From Conus ventricosus (taxonomy: Eukaryota > Mollusca > Gastropoda > Neogastropoda > Conidae): DNA of 64,000 nucleotides. The position numbers and the translations under genes are program-made. The DNA is taken from positions 26,356 to 90,355 of the forward strand of contig JAFLJL010014918.1 of assembly GCA_018398815.1 (NCBI GenBank). The letters are read 5' to 3'. This document shows positions 22,901 through 33,675 of the stretch, piece after piece; the first letter of the stretch is position 1; each line of letters starts with the position of its first letter. The notes under the pieces are model-generated. The model was not told the origin of the DNA, made no database searches, and saw only the letters and a program-made list of their open reading frames with translations.

Positions 22901-23646
22901 TGTCCTGGAATTCTTTAGAAATAGTGGTTGCAAATAGATCCCAGTTTGCTTTCTTGTAATTTAGATGTTGAGAGACAGAGACGTGTTCAGTTATGACGGG
23001 TTGTAGTAAGACAGGGAAATGGTCACTTCCGTGCAGATCGTCATGGACAGACCCATCATAGTCCAGGACCAGCGAGGGGTCACAAACCCACAAATCTAAA
23101 CACGAAAGTGAACCTGTGGAAGAATGGAGGCAAGTTGCAGATCCGTCGTTCAGACAACACAAATCCAAATCCGAAAGGACATCCTCAATCAGCAGACCTC
23201 TGGATGACGAACCGGTACTACCCAAAGAGGGTTGTGACCGTTAAAGTCACCCAACAGCAAAAAAGGTCGAGGAAGTTCCCCTAACAGACTGACAAGGTCC
23301 TGACGACAAACCGGGACAGATGGAGGTAGATAAAGAGAACAGATTGTGACAGTCTTGTGGAGAGTGACTCTCGCAGCTACAGCCTGAAGGGAGGTAGACA
23401 GAGCGACAGGACTATACAAACAAAGTTTTGTGAAGGAGAAGGGCAACACCGCCCGACAGTCCCAACGTGGATGGTTGTGCAGTTTTTAAAGAATTTAAAG
23501 CCAGAAAGAGTAAAGGTCTTCTGGCTTTGAATTTGGGTTTCTTGAAGAGCCACGACAGAAGGTTTCATAGATTGACACAGAAGCTGCAGCTCCTCGAAGT
23601 TAGAATTTAGACCACGGATATTCCAATGGAATATTGTATTATCCAT
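19960..23646 (-). pseudogene. LINE copy H ORF2: endonuclease, RT, RNase H (broken)
   Basis: The start MDNTIFHWNIRGLNSNFEEL (23646) and VVALQETQIQS mark the APE-type endonuclease, continued by FLLLGDFNGHNPLW and HDDLHGSDHFPVLL near 23000-23260. RT follows with NYRPIALTSCVCKLMEKM (near 22100), AKEQCGFRKHRTTVDHLIRL, GVPQGSILSPALFSIKIN and FVDDFAVYATGSLYP (near 21640), so the catalytic Asp pair is intact here. RNase H and the C-terminal Cys/His motif lie at about 20000-20800 in fragments. At least ten frame breaks are evident, so the copy cannot make full-length protein as assembled. Confidence 0.85.
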
Positions 23647-23672
23647 GGTGCAGAGGGCGAAAAGGAGAGAGA

Positions 23673-26275
23673 TCAGGTCATCTCCTCCTCAACATCTGCT
23701 GCTAAAGCTGTAAATTTGTTGCTTAATTTCACTGGACTATCTGCAGACCTGCTGGCAGACTTGCCAACAGGTGAAGTAGGTCCGGGTTTGGGAGACGGTG
23801 GAGGTTTCTTCCTCATCTCCACCATCTCCACACTGGGTTGAACTCCCTTGCCCGCACGGGCACTGGACAGAGGAGTTCGAGGTCGGGGTGCTGGTGTTTT
23901 AATCTGCCCAGCCAGATGTTGTAGACTGCTGGGCAGTCTGAGGGTGGCGGATTTTTGGCCTCCACCAGGGGCACTCACTTTGGGTTGAGAGGTGGTGGAC
24001 CTGCTTCCACCAGAGCTGACAGTTTTTCCTTGCAATGTCTTCGAAAATGTAAAGTTATCAGTCTGACAGCAGACTGATAAGATAAGATAAGTTGCTTATA
24101 GCCCAGCCGACCGCAGAGGGCCACATCAGGGCTGTCACCACGTTAAAATCAACTCACCAGTCATTTAAAAAAAAAAAAAAAAAAAAAACTTTCACACATC
24201 TCGTTAAATGACATCGTCTACAAACGAACCAGAAACTTTGTTAAAAATCCTTCTTCCGTAAAATCTCAAATCAGATGAAAAATGTTAATTTCTCTCAAAA
24301 ACCCAAGGATCACGTCAGGCGGGACATCCCTGAACAGGATCTTCATGGACTCCGCTGTAAAATGTTTGTGTCTCACATCGTGCAAGTCCCAACACTCTAA
24401 AAGAACATGTTTCATTGTGAGTGGTGCATGACATGGAATGCACCACGGAGCTTCTTCACTCTTTAAAAGGTAAGAATGGGTAAAATACGAATGGCCGGTG
24501 TGCAGCCGGCACAGAACCGTTTCCTCTTTACGACCACCCGACGTAGATGGGAGGAAGTCTTTAAGGTTTGGACGGATCTGAAAGAGTTTGTTATTCGTCT
24601 GTGTGTTCCAATCCTCCTGCCAGAGGTCTCTCACATAATCGTTAATTTTGGGTTTCACATCTGAGCAGGGGATATAAGTGTTGGACAGTTTCTCTCTTGT
24701 GGCGTTCTTGGCTAAACGATCAACCATTTCGTTCCCGCCGATGCCAACATGGCCAGGAACCCAAGCAAGAGTAATGTTGTAACCGTCCGCCTTCAACTTG
24801 CTAAAAAGTTCAAAAAAAATAAAAGTTCTGGATGCTGAAGGTTGCGGCCAGCTATTGCCTCCAAAGCTGACAGCGAATCCGACAGAACCAGAAAGTCCCT
24901 CCTCGAAGAATGGGAGATTATCTTCAAAGCCAGTACTAGAGCAGTAAGTTCAGCAGAATAGACAGAAGCATCTGAATGTATATGTTCCAACAATATCTGA
25001 GAAGGAGCCCAGGGCAGTAGGCTGCACAGGCCACTCCATCCTCAGACTTGGAACCGTCAGTGAAAACTTTTTGATAGGATGGGAATTTGGAACAGAGCTC
25101 GGCATACAAAGCCTTGTACGCCAGAGAGCTGGTAGACTCCTTACGGAAAGCTGCGAGATCAAAACGAATCTCTGGTGTGAAAAAGGTCCATGGAGGTTGA
25201 TCCGGAAACTTGGAAAAATCGGAAACTACTCCCAGGTCTATACCTGCATTCCGCACGTGAGGCTGCATACGAAGCCCAAACGGCGGAATACATTTCGGGT
25301 TATTTTCAAACTTACTTTGGAACGGAGGGTCAAAAACACAGTCATAGGCAGGATTCTGTGGTTCTGAGAATGACAGCAGACTGACCGAGTTGGAACTGTT
25401 GGAACTTTCTTTACGGCCGAAGCATACGAAGAAGCTGTCGGCGACTGACTGCCCACAACCTGCTTGCGGGCTTCAAAAAAGGAGATCTTCTTTTCTGTCT
25501 TAACCCTTTGTATTGCAGATTCCTGAATCCACAGAGGACAATTCCGTGAAGAGGAGGGATGGTCGCCACCGCAGTTTGCACAATGTGCCGGATCTTTACA
25601 CGGCCCATCATGGGTTGCCTTGCAGCAAATACCACACACCTCCTGCCCAGAACAACGGTCTCTGACATGGCCAAACTTCTGGCATCGGAAGCACCTCAAC
25701 GGGACGGAACGTACAACTGAACCCGGACAATCAGGTAGCCGACTTTGATGACCGGAGGCAGCACAGGGTTGCAGAATGTCAGAAAGAGGGTGTTGGTGGC
25801 CACTCTTTCTGCACCTTCTTGACAGTCACCCTGCGCACCTCCGTCACACCCTGGGATGCCAGCTCCGTTTTGATTTCTGCCTCTGAGACTCCTGATAATT
25901 CCCGCAGCGAATCACGCCTTTAGATGAATTTAGCTGTTTGTGGGGAGTTACCCTGATCTCCCTGTCCACTAGTTTAGTTGCTTTCAGCAGCTGTTCAGAT
26001 TGTTTGTGTGACTTGCATTGAATAAGAAATGAACCATTCCTCAACCTCTTGATGGACCGAGGTCATCTGCTAAAGCTTGAAAGCCCTTCTGTATGGCGAA
26101 AGGGCTCAGAGCTGAAAGGGGTCTTTCCTGCTCCGTCCCTTCCATCACGAGCCAGGAAGCCCAGAATCCTGTCCTCTGTCGTACCTCCATATCAGAATCA
26201 CTATCGGAATCAAAATTCCCTGAAATAGGGGATGCAGCCTTCCTCTTTTTGGGGGGATTGTTTTTGAAAAAGCCA
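23673..26275 (-). pseudogene. LINE copy H ORF1: gag-like RNA-binding protein, split by nested copy I
   Basis: The start near 26275 begins MAFSKTIPP followed by a basic stretch. Frameshifted pieces contain NGSFLIQCKSHKQSEQLL and EIRVTPHKQLNSSKGVIRC. The zinc knuckle region (CFRCQKFGHVRDRC, then two more Cys/His clusters ending SSSRNCP) is at about 25540-25700. Copy I then interrupts between 24078 and 25370. ORF1 resumes from about 24035 with a Pro/Ser-rich tail (MQGKTVSSGGSRSTTSQPK onward) and stops at 23673. CCHC knuckles in this position are typical of nucleic-acid chaperone proteins of Jockey/I-type LINEs. Confidence 0.85.
24078..25370 (-). mobile_element. LINE copy I: 5'-truncated copy nested in ORF1 of copy H
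   Basis: Tail, 3' UTR, ORF2 C-terminus and RNase H are present, ending at GGTTCTGAGAA. The 14-bp repeat TGACAGCAGACTGA flanks it at 24064-24077 and 25371-25384. Removing the insert restores an uninterrupted ORF1 region that matches fragment J and the copy at 8579-10893. Pieces 24266-24796 and 24936-25268 retain VFTDGSKSEDG, SDSLSALEAI and GGNEMVDRLAKNAT. The copy is younger than copy H. Confidence 0.93.
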
Positions 26276-27012
26276 TAATGTATTTTATTTTATTTCATCT
26301 CTCCCTTACCCACCCACCTTGGAGTCCAACTAAGGGGCCAGGGCCAAGAAACCAATGTCTTGACCCCTTCCAGGCTTCGGGAGAGATATACGACAAACAG
26401 AAACTACCAACCCTATCCCCCCTGATCATGCTCAACTCCCGGGGACAGAGAGCTGAGCACTGCAGGGGATAACTTGGCCAGTAGGGGAACTGTCTGTCTT
26501 GACCCAGCCCCAAGAAGGGGAGCCGATTAGTACACCCGGGCCAAAGTGTACTTCCTGTCTAGGAGAGGTCCGAGCCAAAGTGATGTGTTGAGAGCGCTGG
26601 CCCTCTCAATCACCAGGATCTCATTCCCCTCCGACACAGGTCGCACCGCACGGCAAACACGGCGGATCTTAAGGAGACCACAGAGAGAAAAGGAGTGTGG
26701 AAAAGAAGACTTGAAGAGGAGACGAAGATAGAAAAGGGCCAAAGAAAGGCAGAAAACAAGAAAAGGAGAAAGGCGGGTTACTCTTAGTCAGGATCCTCAC
26801 CCTTAGCCTATCTGACATGGGAAGCCCTACCAGGGGCATCAACTTCTTACCACGTTTCGCTTAGGCCATACAGCATCTGCACCTCTCAGGCCTAGAAGCA
26901 GTGTGAAAAAACCAGCCTATCTCAAAGTATTGATGCCCCCCCAGCAAAGCCTAAGGGATCACTGGACCACGCAAACCCTCCAACCACGACAAGGTCGCAA
27001 CCCCCCGGAGGG

Positions 27013-28793
27013 AGACAGAGTGACAGGACTATACAACAAAGTTTTGTGTAGGAGAAGGGCAACACCGCCCGACAGTCCCAACGTGGATGGTTGTGTAGGT
27101 TTCGAAAGAATATTAAAGCCAGAAAGAGTAAAGGTCTTCTGGCTTTGAATTTGAGTTTCTTGAAGAGCCACGACAGAAGGTTTTAGAGACTGACACAGAA
27201 GCTGCAGCTCCTCGAAGTTGGAATTTAGACCACGGATATTCCAATGGAATATTGTATTATCCATGGTGCAGAGGGCGAAAGGGAGAGAGATCAGGTCATC
27301 TCCTCCTCAACATCTGCTGCTAAAGCTGTAAATTTGTTGCTTAATTTCACTGGACTATCTGCAGACCTGCTGGCAGACTTGCCAACAGGTGAAGTAGGTC
27401 TGGGTTTGGGAGACGGTGGAGGTTTCTTCCTTATCTCCACCATCTCCACACTGGGTTGAACTCCCTTGCCCGCACAGGCACTGGACAGAGGAGTTCGAGG
27501 TCGGGGTGCTGGTGTTTTAATCTGCCCAGCAGCAGATGTTGTGGACTGCTGGGCAGTCTGAGGGGTGGCGGATTTTTGGCCTCCACCAGGGGCACTCACT
27601 TTGGGTTGAGAGGTGGTGGACCTGCTTCCACCAGAGCTGACAGTTTTTCCTTGCAATGTCTTCGAAAACGTAAAGTTATCAGTCGACAGCAGACTGACTG
27701 AGTTGGAACTGTTGGAACTTTCTTTACGGCCGAAGCATACGAAGAAGCTGTCGGCGACTGACTGCCCACAACCTGCTTGCGGGCTTCAAAAAAGGAGATC
27801 TTTTCTGTCTTAACCCTTTGTATTGCAGATTCCTGAATCCACAGAGGACAATTCCGTGAAGAGGAGGGATGGTCGCCACCGCAGTTTGCACAATGTGCCG
27901 GATCTTTACACGGCCCATCATGGGTTGCCTTGCAGCAAATACCACACACCTCCTGCCCAGAACAACGGTCTCTGACATGGCCAAACTTTTGGCATCGGAA
28001 GCACCTCAACGGGGACAGGAACGTACAAGTGAACCCGGACAATCAGGTAGCCGACTTTGATGACCGGAGGCAGCACAGGGTTACAGAATGTCAGAAAGAG
28101 GGTGTTGGTGTCCACTCTTTCTGCACCCTTCTTTACTGTCACCCTGCGTACCTCCATCACACCCTGGGATGCCAGCTCGTTTTGATCTGCCTCTGAAACA
28201 CCTGATAATTCCCTGCAGCGAATCACTCCTTTTGATGAATTTAATTGTTTGTGGGGAGTTACCCTGATCTCCCTTGTCCACAAGTTTCGTTGCCTTCATC
28301 AAGCTGTTCAGATTGCTTTTGAGATTTACATTGAATTAGGAACGAGCCATTCTCAACCTCTTGATGGACGAGGGTCACCTGCTAAAGCTTGAAAGCCCTT
28401 CTGTATGGCAAAAGGGCTCAGAGCTGAAAGGGGTCTTTCCTGCTCCGTCCCTTCCATCACGAGCAGGAAGCCAGAATCCTGTCCTCTGTCGTACCTCCAT
28501 ATCTGAATCACTATCTGAATCAAATTCCCTGAAATAGGGATGCAGCCTTCCTCTTTTTTGGGGGATTGTTTTTGAAAAAGCCATGATGTATTTTATTGTA
28601 TTTCATCTCTCCCTTACCCACCCACCTTGGAGTCCAACTAAGGGGCCAGGGCCAAGAAACCAATGTCTTGACCCCTTCCAGGCTCGGGAGAGATATACGA
28701 CAAGCAGAAGCAACCAACCCTATCCCCCCTGATCATGCTCAACTCCGGGGACAGAGAGCTGAGCACTGCAGGGGTTCACATGGCCAGCCGGTA
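27013..28793 (-). mobile_element. LINE fragment J: 5' UTR (partial), ORF1 and first part of endonuclease
   Basis: Read on the minus strand, it starts inside the 5' UTR at 28793, enters ORF1 near 28584 (MAFSKTIPQKRGRLHP), passes the CCHC region (27596-28042, with CFRCQKFGHVRDRC), ends ORF1 at 27291 and starts ORF2 at 27264 (MDNTIFHWNIRGLNSNFEEL). It stops after about 80 ORF2 codons, next to the 5' terminus of copy H. Its own 5' end is cut by the tail of copy K. It could be the displaced 5' part of the element whose 3' part is copy G. Confidence 0.88.
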
Positions 28794-31161
28794 GATAAGA
28801 TAATGTTGCTTATAGCCCAGCCGACCGCAGAGGGCCACATCAGGGCTGTCACCACGTTAAATCAACTCACCAGTCATTTAAAAAAAAAAAAAAAAAAAAA
28901 AAAAACTTTCACACACCTCGTTAAATGACATCGTCTACAAACGAACCAGAAACTTTGTTAAAAATCCTTCTTTCGTAAATCTCAAATCAGATGAAAAATG
29001 TTAATTTCTCTCAAAAACCCAAGGATCACGTCAGGCGGGACATCCTGAACAGGATCTTCATGGACTCCGCTGTAAAATGTTTGTGTCTCACATCGTGCAA
29101 GTCCCAACACTCTAAAGAACATGTTTCATTGTGAGTGGTGCATGACATGGAATGCACCACGGAGCTTCTTCACTCTTTAAAAGGTAAGAATGGGTAAAAT
29201 ACGAATGGCCGGTGTGCAGCCGGCACAGAACCGTTTCCTCTTTACGACCACCCGACGTAGATGGGAGGAAGTCCTTAAGGTTTGGACGGATCTGAAGAGT
29301 TTGTTACTCGTCTGTGTGTTCCAATCCTCCTGCCAGAGGTCTCTCACATAATCGTTAATTTTGGGTTTCACATCTGAACAGGGGATATAAATGTTGGACA
29401 GTTTCTCTCTTGTGGCGTTCTTGGCTAAACGATCAACCATTTCGTTCCCGCCGATGCCAACATGGCCAGGAAACCCAAGCAAGAGTAATGTTGTAACCGT
29501 CCCGCTTCAACTTGCTAAAAAAGTTCAAGAAATGCAAAAGTTCTGGATGCTGAAGGTTGCGGCCAGCTATGGTTCCAAAGCTGACAGCGAATCGACAGAA
29601 CCAGAAAGTCCCTCTTTGAAGAATGTGAGATTATCTTCAAAGCCAGTACCAGAGCAGTAAGTTCAGCAGAATAGACAGAAGCATCGGAATGGATATGTTC
29701 CAACAGTATCTGAGAAGGAGCCCCAGGGCAGTAGGCTGCACAGGCCACTCATCCTCAGACTTGGAACCGTCAGTGAAAACTTTTTGATAGGATGGGAATT
29801 TGGAACAGAGCTCAGCATACAAAGCTTGTACGCCAGAGAGTCTGGTTAGACTCCTTACGGAAAGCTGCAAGATCGAAACGAATCTCTGGTGTGAAAAAGG
29901 TCCATGGAGGTTGATCCGGAAACTTGGAAAAATCGGAAACTACTCCCAGGTCTATACCTGCATTCCGCACGCGAGGCTGCATACGAAGCCCAAACGGCGG
30001 AATACATTTCGGGTTTGTTTCAAACTTACTTTGGAACGGAGGGTCAAAAACACAGTCATAGGCAGGATTCTGCGGTTCTGAGAACAGTCGGATGTAATAT
30101 TCAAAGACAGTTTCAGCCTGCGGTTTGCACAGTGAAGGTTCACCTGCTCTGCGTACAGGCTGTACACAGGGTGGTGCGGAACGCTCCAAGACAGAGACGA
30201 AGCCCTTGATGGTGGATAGGGTCCAAGAGTTTGAGGTAAGATGATCTTGCGGAGCCGTAGACAGCACAACCGTAGTCCAGTTTGGAACGGACCAGGGCTC
30301 TGTAGAGGTGCAACAAAGTTTTCTTATCAGCGCCCCCAGTCGGTGTGTGCTACGACCCGCAGATATTCAGTGCCTTTTGGCAAGCAGTTTTGAGGTTTTT
30401 AATATGGCTGAGAAAGTTAAGTTTTTGTGTCAAAAATGACTCCCAGAAATTTGGCCTCTTTAACAGCTGGAATGGGAGATTTCCCTACTTGAAGTTCCGG
30501 ATCTGGAAAAAACTGACGGAAATTATGGAAGTGAATACACTGGGTTTTTGTAGCAGAAAAGGTGAAACCGTTTTCATCCGCCCACCGATGGATTTTATCT
30601 ACGCAAAGTGGAGCCTGCGCTGGACACTCGGGTACAGGCTTCCAGTTGCGTAGACAGCAAAATCATCCACAAACAATGAGCAGTCTGAACCCTGCTGAAC
30701 TGATTGAACAATGTTGTTGATCTTATACTAAAGAGGGCAGGAGATAGTATGCTCCCTGTGGAACACCCAACTCCTGCTCGTGGACATCAGAGAGAGTGGT
30801 GCCAACCGGACCTGAAACTGTCGTTCTGCCAAAAAATTTTGAATAAAAAGCGGAAGATGACCTCGAAAACCCAGTCGTGGAGATCATGAAGTATCCCCGA
30901 CTTCCAGGTGGTATCGTAGGCCTTCTCCAAGTCAAAGAAAATTGCCACTGCATGCTGTCTGTTTAAAAAAGCGTTTCTAAGTGTAGATTCCAGACGAATC
31001 AAATGGTCAACTGTACTACGATGTTTGCGGAAACCACACTGTTCTTTCGCAAAAGGCCATCGGGTTTCGAGTTTCCACATGAGCTAGCATTGACCATTTT
31101 TTCCATCAATTTACAGACACAGCTGGTCAAAGCTATGGGACGGTAGTTAGATGGATTAGAA
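28794..31161 (-). mobile_element. LINE copy K: 5'-truncated, RT through tail
   Basis: The tail abuts the 5' UTR of fragment J at CCAGCCGGTA|GATAAG. The body runs through RNase H (29515-29870 and neighbours), RT C-terminal pieces (30267-30653) and RT core (30787-31080, with FRKHRSTVDHLIRLEST and FFDLEKAYDTTW). It ends at GGATTAGA, where fragment L's tail begins. Scattered one-base indels break the frame throughout. No target duplication was found at either end. Confidence 0.88.
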
Positions 31162-31247
31162 GATAAGATAGATAATGTTGCTTTAGCCCAGCCGACCGCA
31201 GAGGGCCACATCAGGGCTGTCACCACGTTAAAATCAACTCACCAGTC

Positions 31248-31280
<33 letters not shown>

Positions 31281-31400
31281 CAACTTTCACACATCTCGTT
31301 AAATGACATCGTCTACAAAGAACCAGAAACTTTGTTAAAAATCCTTCCGTAAAATCTCAAATCAGATGAAATGTTAATTTCTCTCAAAAACCCAAGGATC
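31162..31400 (-). mobile_element. LINE fragment L: tail and 3' UTR, running into the gap
   Basis: A (GATAA)n tail (here AAGATAAGATAGATAATG), the 3'-end signature, a + strand poly-A run of about 28 and the 3' UTR are present. The fragment enters the last codons of ORF2 at CCCAAGGATC and is cut by 100 N. Its 5' boundary is unknown. Confidence 0.85.
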
Positions 31401-31500
31401 NNNNNNNNNNNNNNNNNNNNNNNNNNNNNNNNNNNNNNNNNNNNNNNNNNNNNNNNNNNNNNNNNNNNNNNNNNNNNNNNNNNNNNNNNNNNNNNNNNNN
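31401..31500. other. Assembly gap (100 N)
   Basis: Exactly 100 N, a conventional placeholder of unknown true size. It separates the minus-strand LINE cluster from the plus-strand L1-like element, so the order across it is not proven by sequence. Confidence 0.99.
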
Positions 31501-31802
31501 TGGGATGTAGAAAAAGCCAATAGTTTAAAAATAAAATTTTTCATAAACTTTCAAAACTGATACATCTTTGGTTACTTCTGCCAATCCACCTGATTGTTTT
31601 TTCGAACATTACAAAAGATGTGTTATGAATTTGTCTGGGGTAAGAAACCAGACAAAATTAACCGGAAAACGGCGCATAAGAGTGTAAAACTTGGAGGCAT
31701 CGTACCCCTGAATTAAAAAACATTTGTTACCTCTTTAAAACTGTCGTGGTTTCGTAAAACTGAAAAAACAACCCACAAGTGAAACATATCAGGGTCTAGC
31801 TT

Positions 31803-32315
31803 GTAAGCCTTTCGGCGTATATACGCCGATTCATAGACCCCCATATGCTGATTTTGATTGAGCGTACGCCGAAATCGTTTTTATCGCGGGAAAAAAAAAA
31901 AAAAAATTCGCATCCGGCGCGCTTCTTATTCGGTACGCTGTCGCCTATTCCAATCGGTCGGGCTCGCCGCCATCTTTGTACACTTTCCCTTGTTAACTTA
32001 CAGCAGCGAGCATCATGGCGCGAAGAGTCGATGTTGTTCAAGCGCGGAAAGCCGTTTTGACCAAGGATGCCGCTACCAATGGAGATGGGACTGGCTTGAT
32101 GCCGATTTTGTCATTTTCGACGACGACGGAAATGAAAAGAGCAAGTGCCGATATGGTGAATTTTTCAGGAAACTGACTTGTGCTGGCAAGGCCCATTGCA
32201 CGTTGTGCGATAAGGAGATCGCGTACTCAAACAAAGGTTTCGTTGCGCTGAAAAACCACTGCGAAACGGACATCCACAGAAAGAGGCTGAAGGAAAAGTA
32301 AGGCCGAGTAAGCCT
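31803..32315 (+). mobile_element. hAT-type insertion (8-bp target duplication) carrying a zinc-finger exon
   Basis: The 8-bp repeat GTAAGCCT is present at 31803-31810 and 32308-32315. Deleting one copy plus the 497 bp between them restores the L1-like reading GLACKPKSLFPMLGS in frame. An 8-bp duplication is the hallmark of hAT transposition. Terminal inverted repeats are short or poor: TTCGGCG at the left, and TCGGCC on the reverse strand at the right. Inside are a CpG-containing leader and one exon (next entry). It may be an internally deleted hAT, or a nonautonomous element that captured an exon. Confidence 0.65.
32015..32298 (+). CDS. First exon of a hAT-transposase-like or captured gene, Cys/His finger (frameshifted)
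   Basis: An ATG at 32015 (AGCATCATGGCG) opens MARRVDVVQARKAVLTK. The finger itself lies one frame over: WRWDWLDADFVIFDDDGN, then YGEFFRKLTCAGKAHCTLC and NKGFVALKNHCETDIHRKR. The C-x2-C...H-x5-H layout behind a Trp-rich start resembles the N-terminal finger common to hAT-like transposases and their host derivatives. The exon ends at GAAAA|GTAAGG, a strong splice donor, while unspliced reading stops immediately at TAA. A related relic lies on the minus strand near 58050. No transposase catalytic region is present in the insert. Confidence 0.5.
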
Positions 32316-32948
32316 AAATCACTTTTTCCAATGCTAGGCTCTGATATTCTACTAGCTAATTTTCCTCAATGGCCGCTTATCAAAAAATATGGTCCAGAAT
32401 TTGTTTCCAGGTTTACGAAATATAACCAATTTTGGTCAGACGTCATTGAAGCCTATAAAATGTTTTACTACAAATGCATGCCAGGAAATTCCGCTGAAAT
32501 TTTAGCTGAACTGATTTGCTATAATAATAGAATCCAAGTTGGAAACTCATACGTTATCTCTAGAAAACTGGTAAAAAGAATGTACATTGTCTTGCGGACT
32601 TTTTTTATGATAAAGGTCAGTTTCTTTCTTATATGCGTTTCAAAGAGAAATGTAATATTAATGTCGATTTTGTCACCTTTGCTGGGTATAAATCTGCAAT
32701 AATCGACCACATTAAACAATGTAGTATTTCTGTAAAGAGCAATAAACATACCGATACAACTTGCTGTTTGAAGAAGGTATTTTGCTATTCACAAAGGTTA
32801 AAAGCTTTATTACGATATACTTATTGAAAATAATGTTCGACCAAAATGCTGCGACAAATGGGATTCGAAACTGATGGTACATCATGACTGGAAATCATGC
32901 TTTCTATATACCAGCAAAATAAACGATATTAAACTAAAATGGTTTCAG

Positions 32949-32959
32949 CTGAAGATATT
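32949..32959. repeat. Left target-site duplication of full-length LINE M
   Basis: CTGAAGATATT occurs here and again at 39528-39538, exactly flanking the element. Joining the two sides at this repeat restores the L1-like frame (WFQLKI-LHRCLG). Confidence 0.93.
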
Positions 32960-33675
32960 CCCTCCGGGGGTTTGCGACCTTGTCGTGGTCGGAGGGTTTG
33001 CGTGGTCCAGTGATCCCTTAGGCTTTGCTGGCGGGGGCATCAATACTTGGAGATAGGCTGTTTTTTTTCACACTGCTTCTAGGCCTGAGAGGTGCAGATG
33101 CTGTTTGGCTAAGCGAACGTGGTAAGGAGTTGATGCCCCTGGTAGGCTTCCCATGTCAGATAGGCTAAGGGTGAGGATCCTGACTAAGAGTAACCGCCTT
33201 TCTCCTTTTCTTGTTTTCTGCCTCCCTTATTTGGCCCTTTTCTATCTTCGTCTCCCCTTCAAGTCTTTTTTCCACACTCCTTTTCTCTCTGGGGTTTCCT
33301 TAAGATCCGCCGCGTTGCCGTGCGGTGCGACCTGTGTCGGAGGGGAATGAGATCCTGGTGATTGAGAGGGCCAGCGCTCTCAACACATCACTTTGGCTCG
33401 GACCTCTCCTAGACAGGGAGTACACTTTGGCCCGGGTGTACTAATCGGCTCCCCTTTTTGGGGGTTTGGGTCAAGACGGGCAGTTCCCCAGCTGGCCAAG
33501 TAAACCCCTGCAGTGCTCAGCTCTCTGTTCCCGGGAGTTGAGCATGATCAGGGGGGATAGGGTTGGTTGCTTCTGCTTGTCGTATGTCTCTCCCGAAGCC
33601 TGGAAGGGGTCAAGACATTGGTTTCTTGGCCCTGGCCCCTTAGTTGGACTCCAAGGTGGGTGGGTAAGGAGAGAT

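Larger units (their letters stand above)
19771..27012 (-). mobile_element. LINE copy H: full-length element, many frameshifts, with nested copy I
   Basis: The tail starts at 19771 and the 5' terminus (CCCTCCGGGGG sense) is at 27012. Subtracting the nested insertion at 24078-25370 gives about 5.9 kb, the same as the plus-strand full-length copy at 32960. Order on the minus strand: 5' UTR (27012 to about 26275), ORF1 (to 23673, interrupted), a gap of about 26 nt, then ORF2 from 23646 to about 19960 with endonuclease, RT, RNase H and zinc motif. Dense single-base indels break both ORFs. On the left it abuts copy G within RT, and on the right fragment J within endonuclease. Confidence 0.9.

Noticed and set aside
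13560..25367. Repeated plus-strand ORFs starting MYMFQQYLRR or MGKIRMAGVQ
   Set aside because: They are antisense to RNase H and the ORF2 C-terminus in each minus-strand copy. Repetition reflects copy number, not a gene family.
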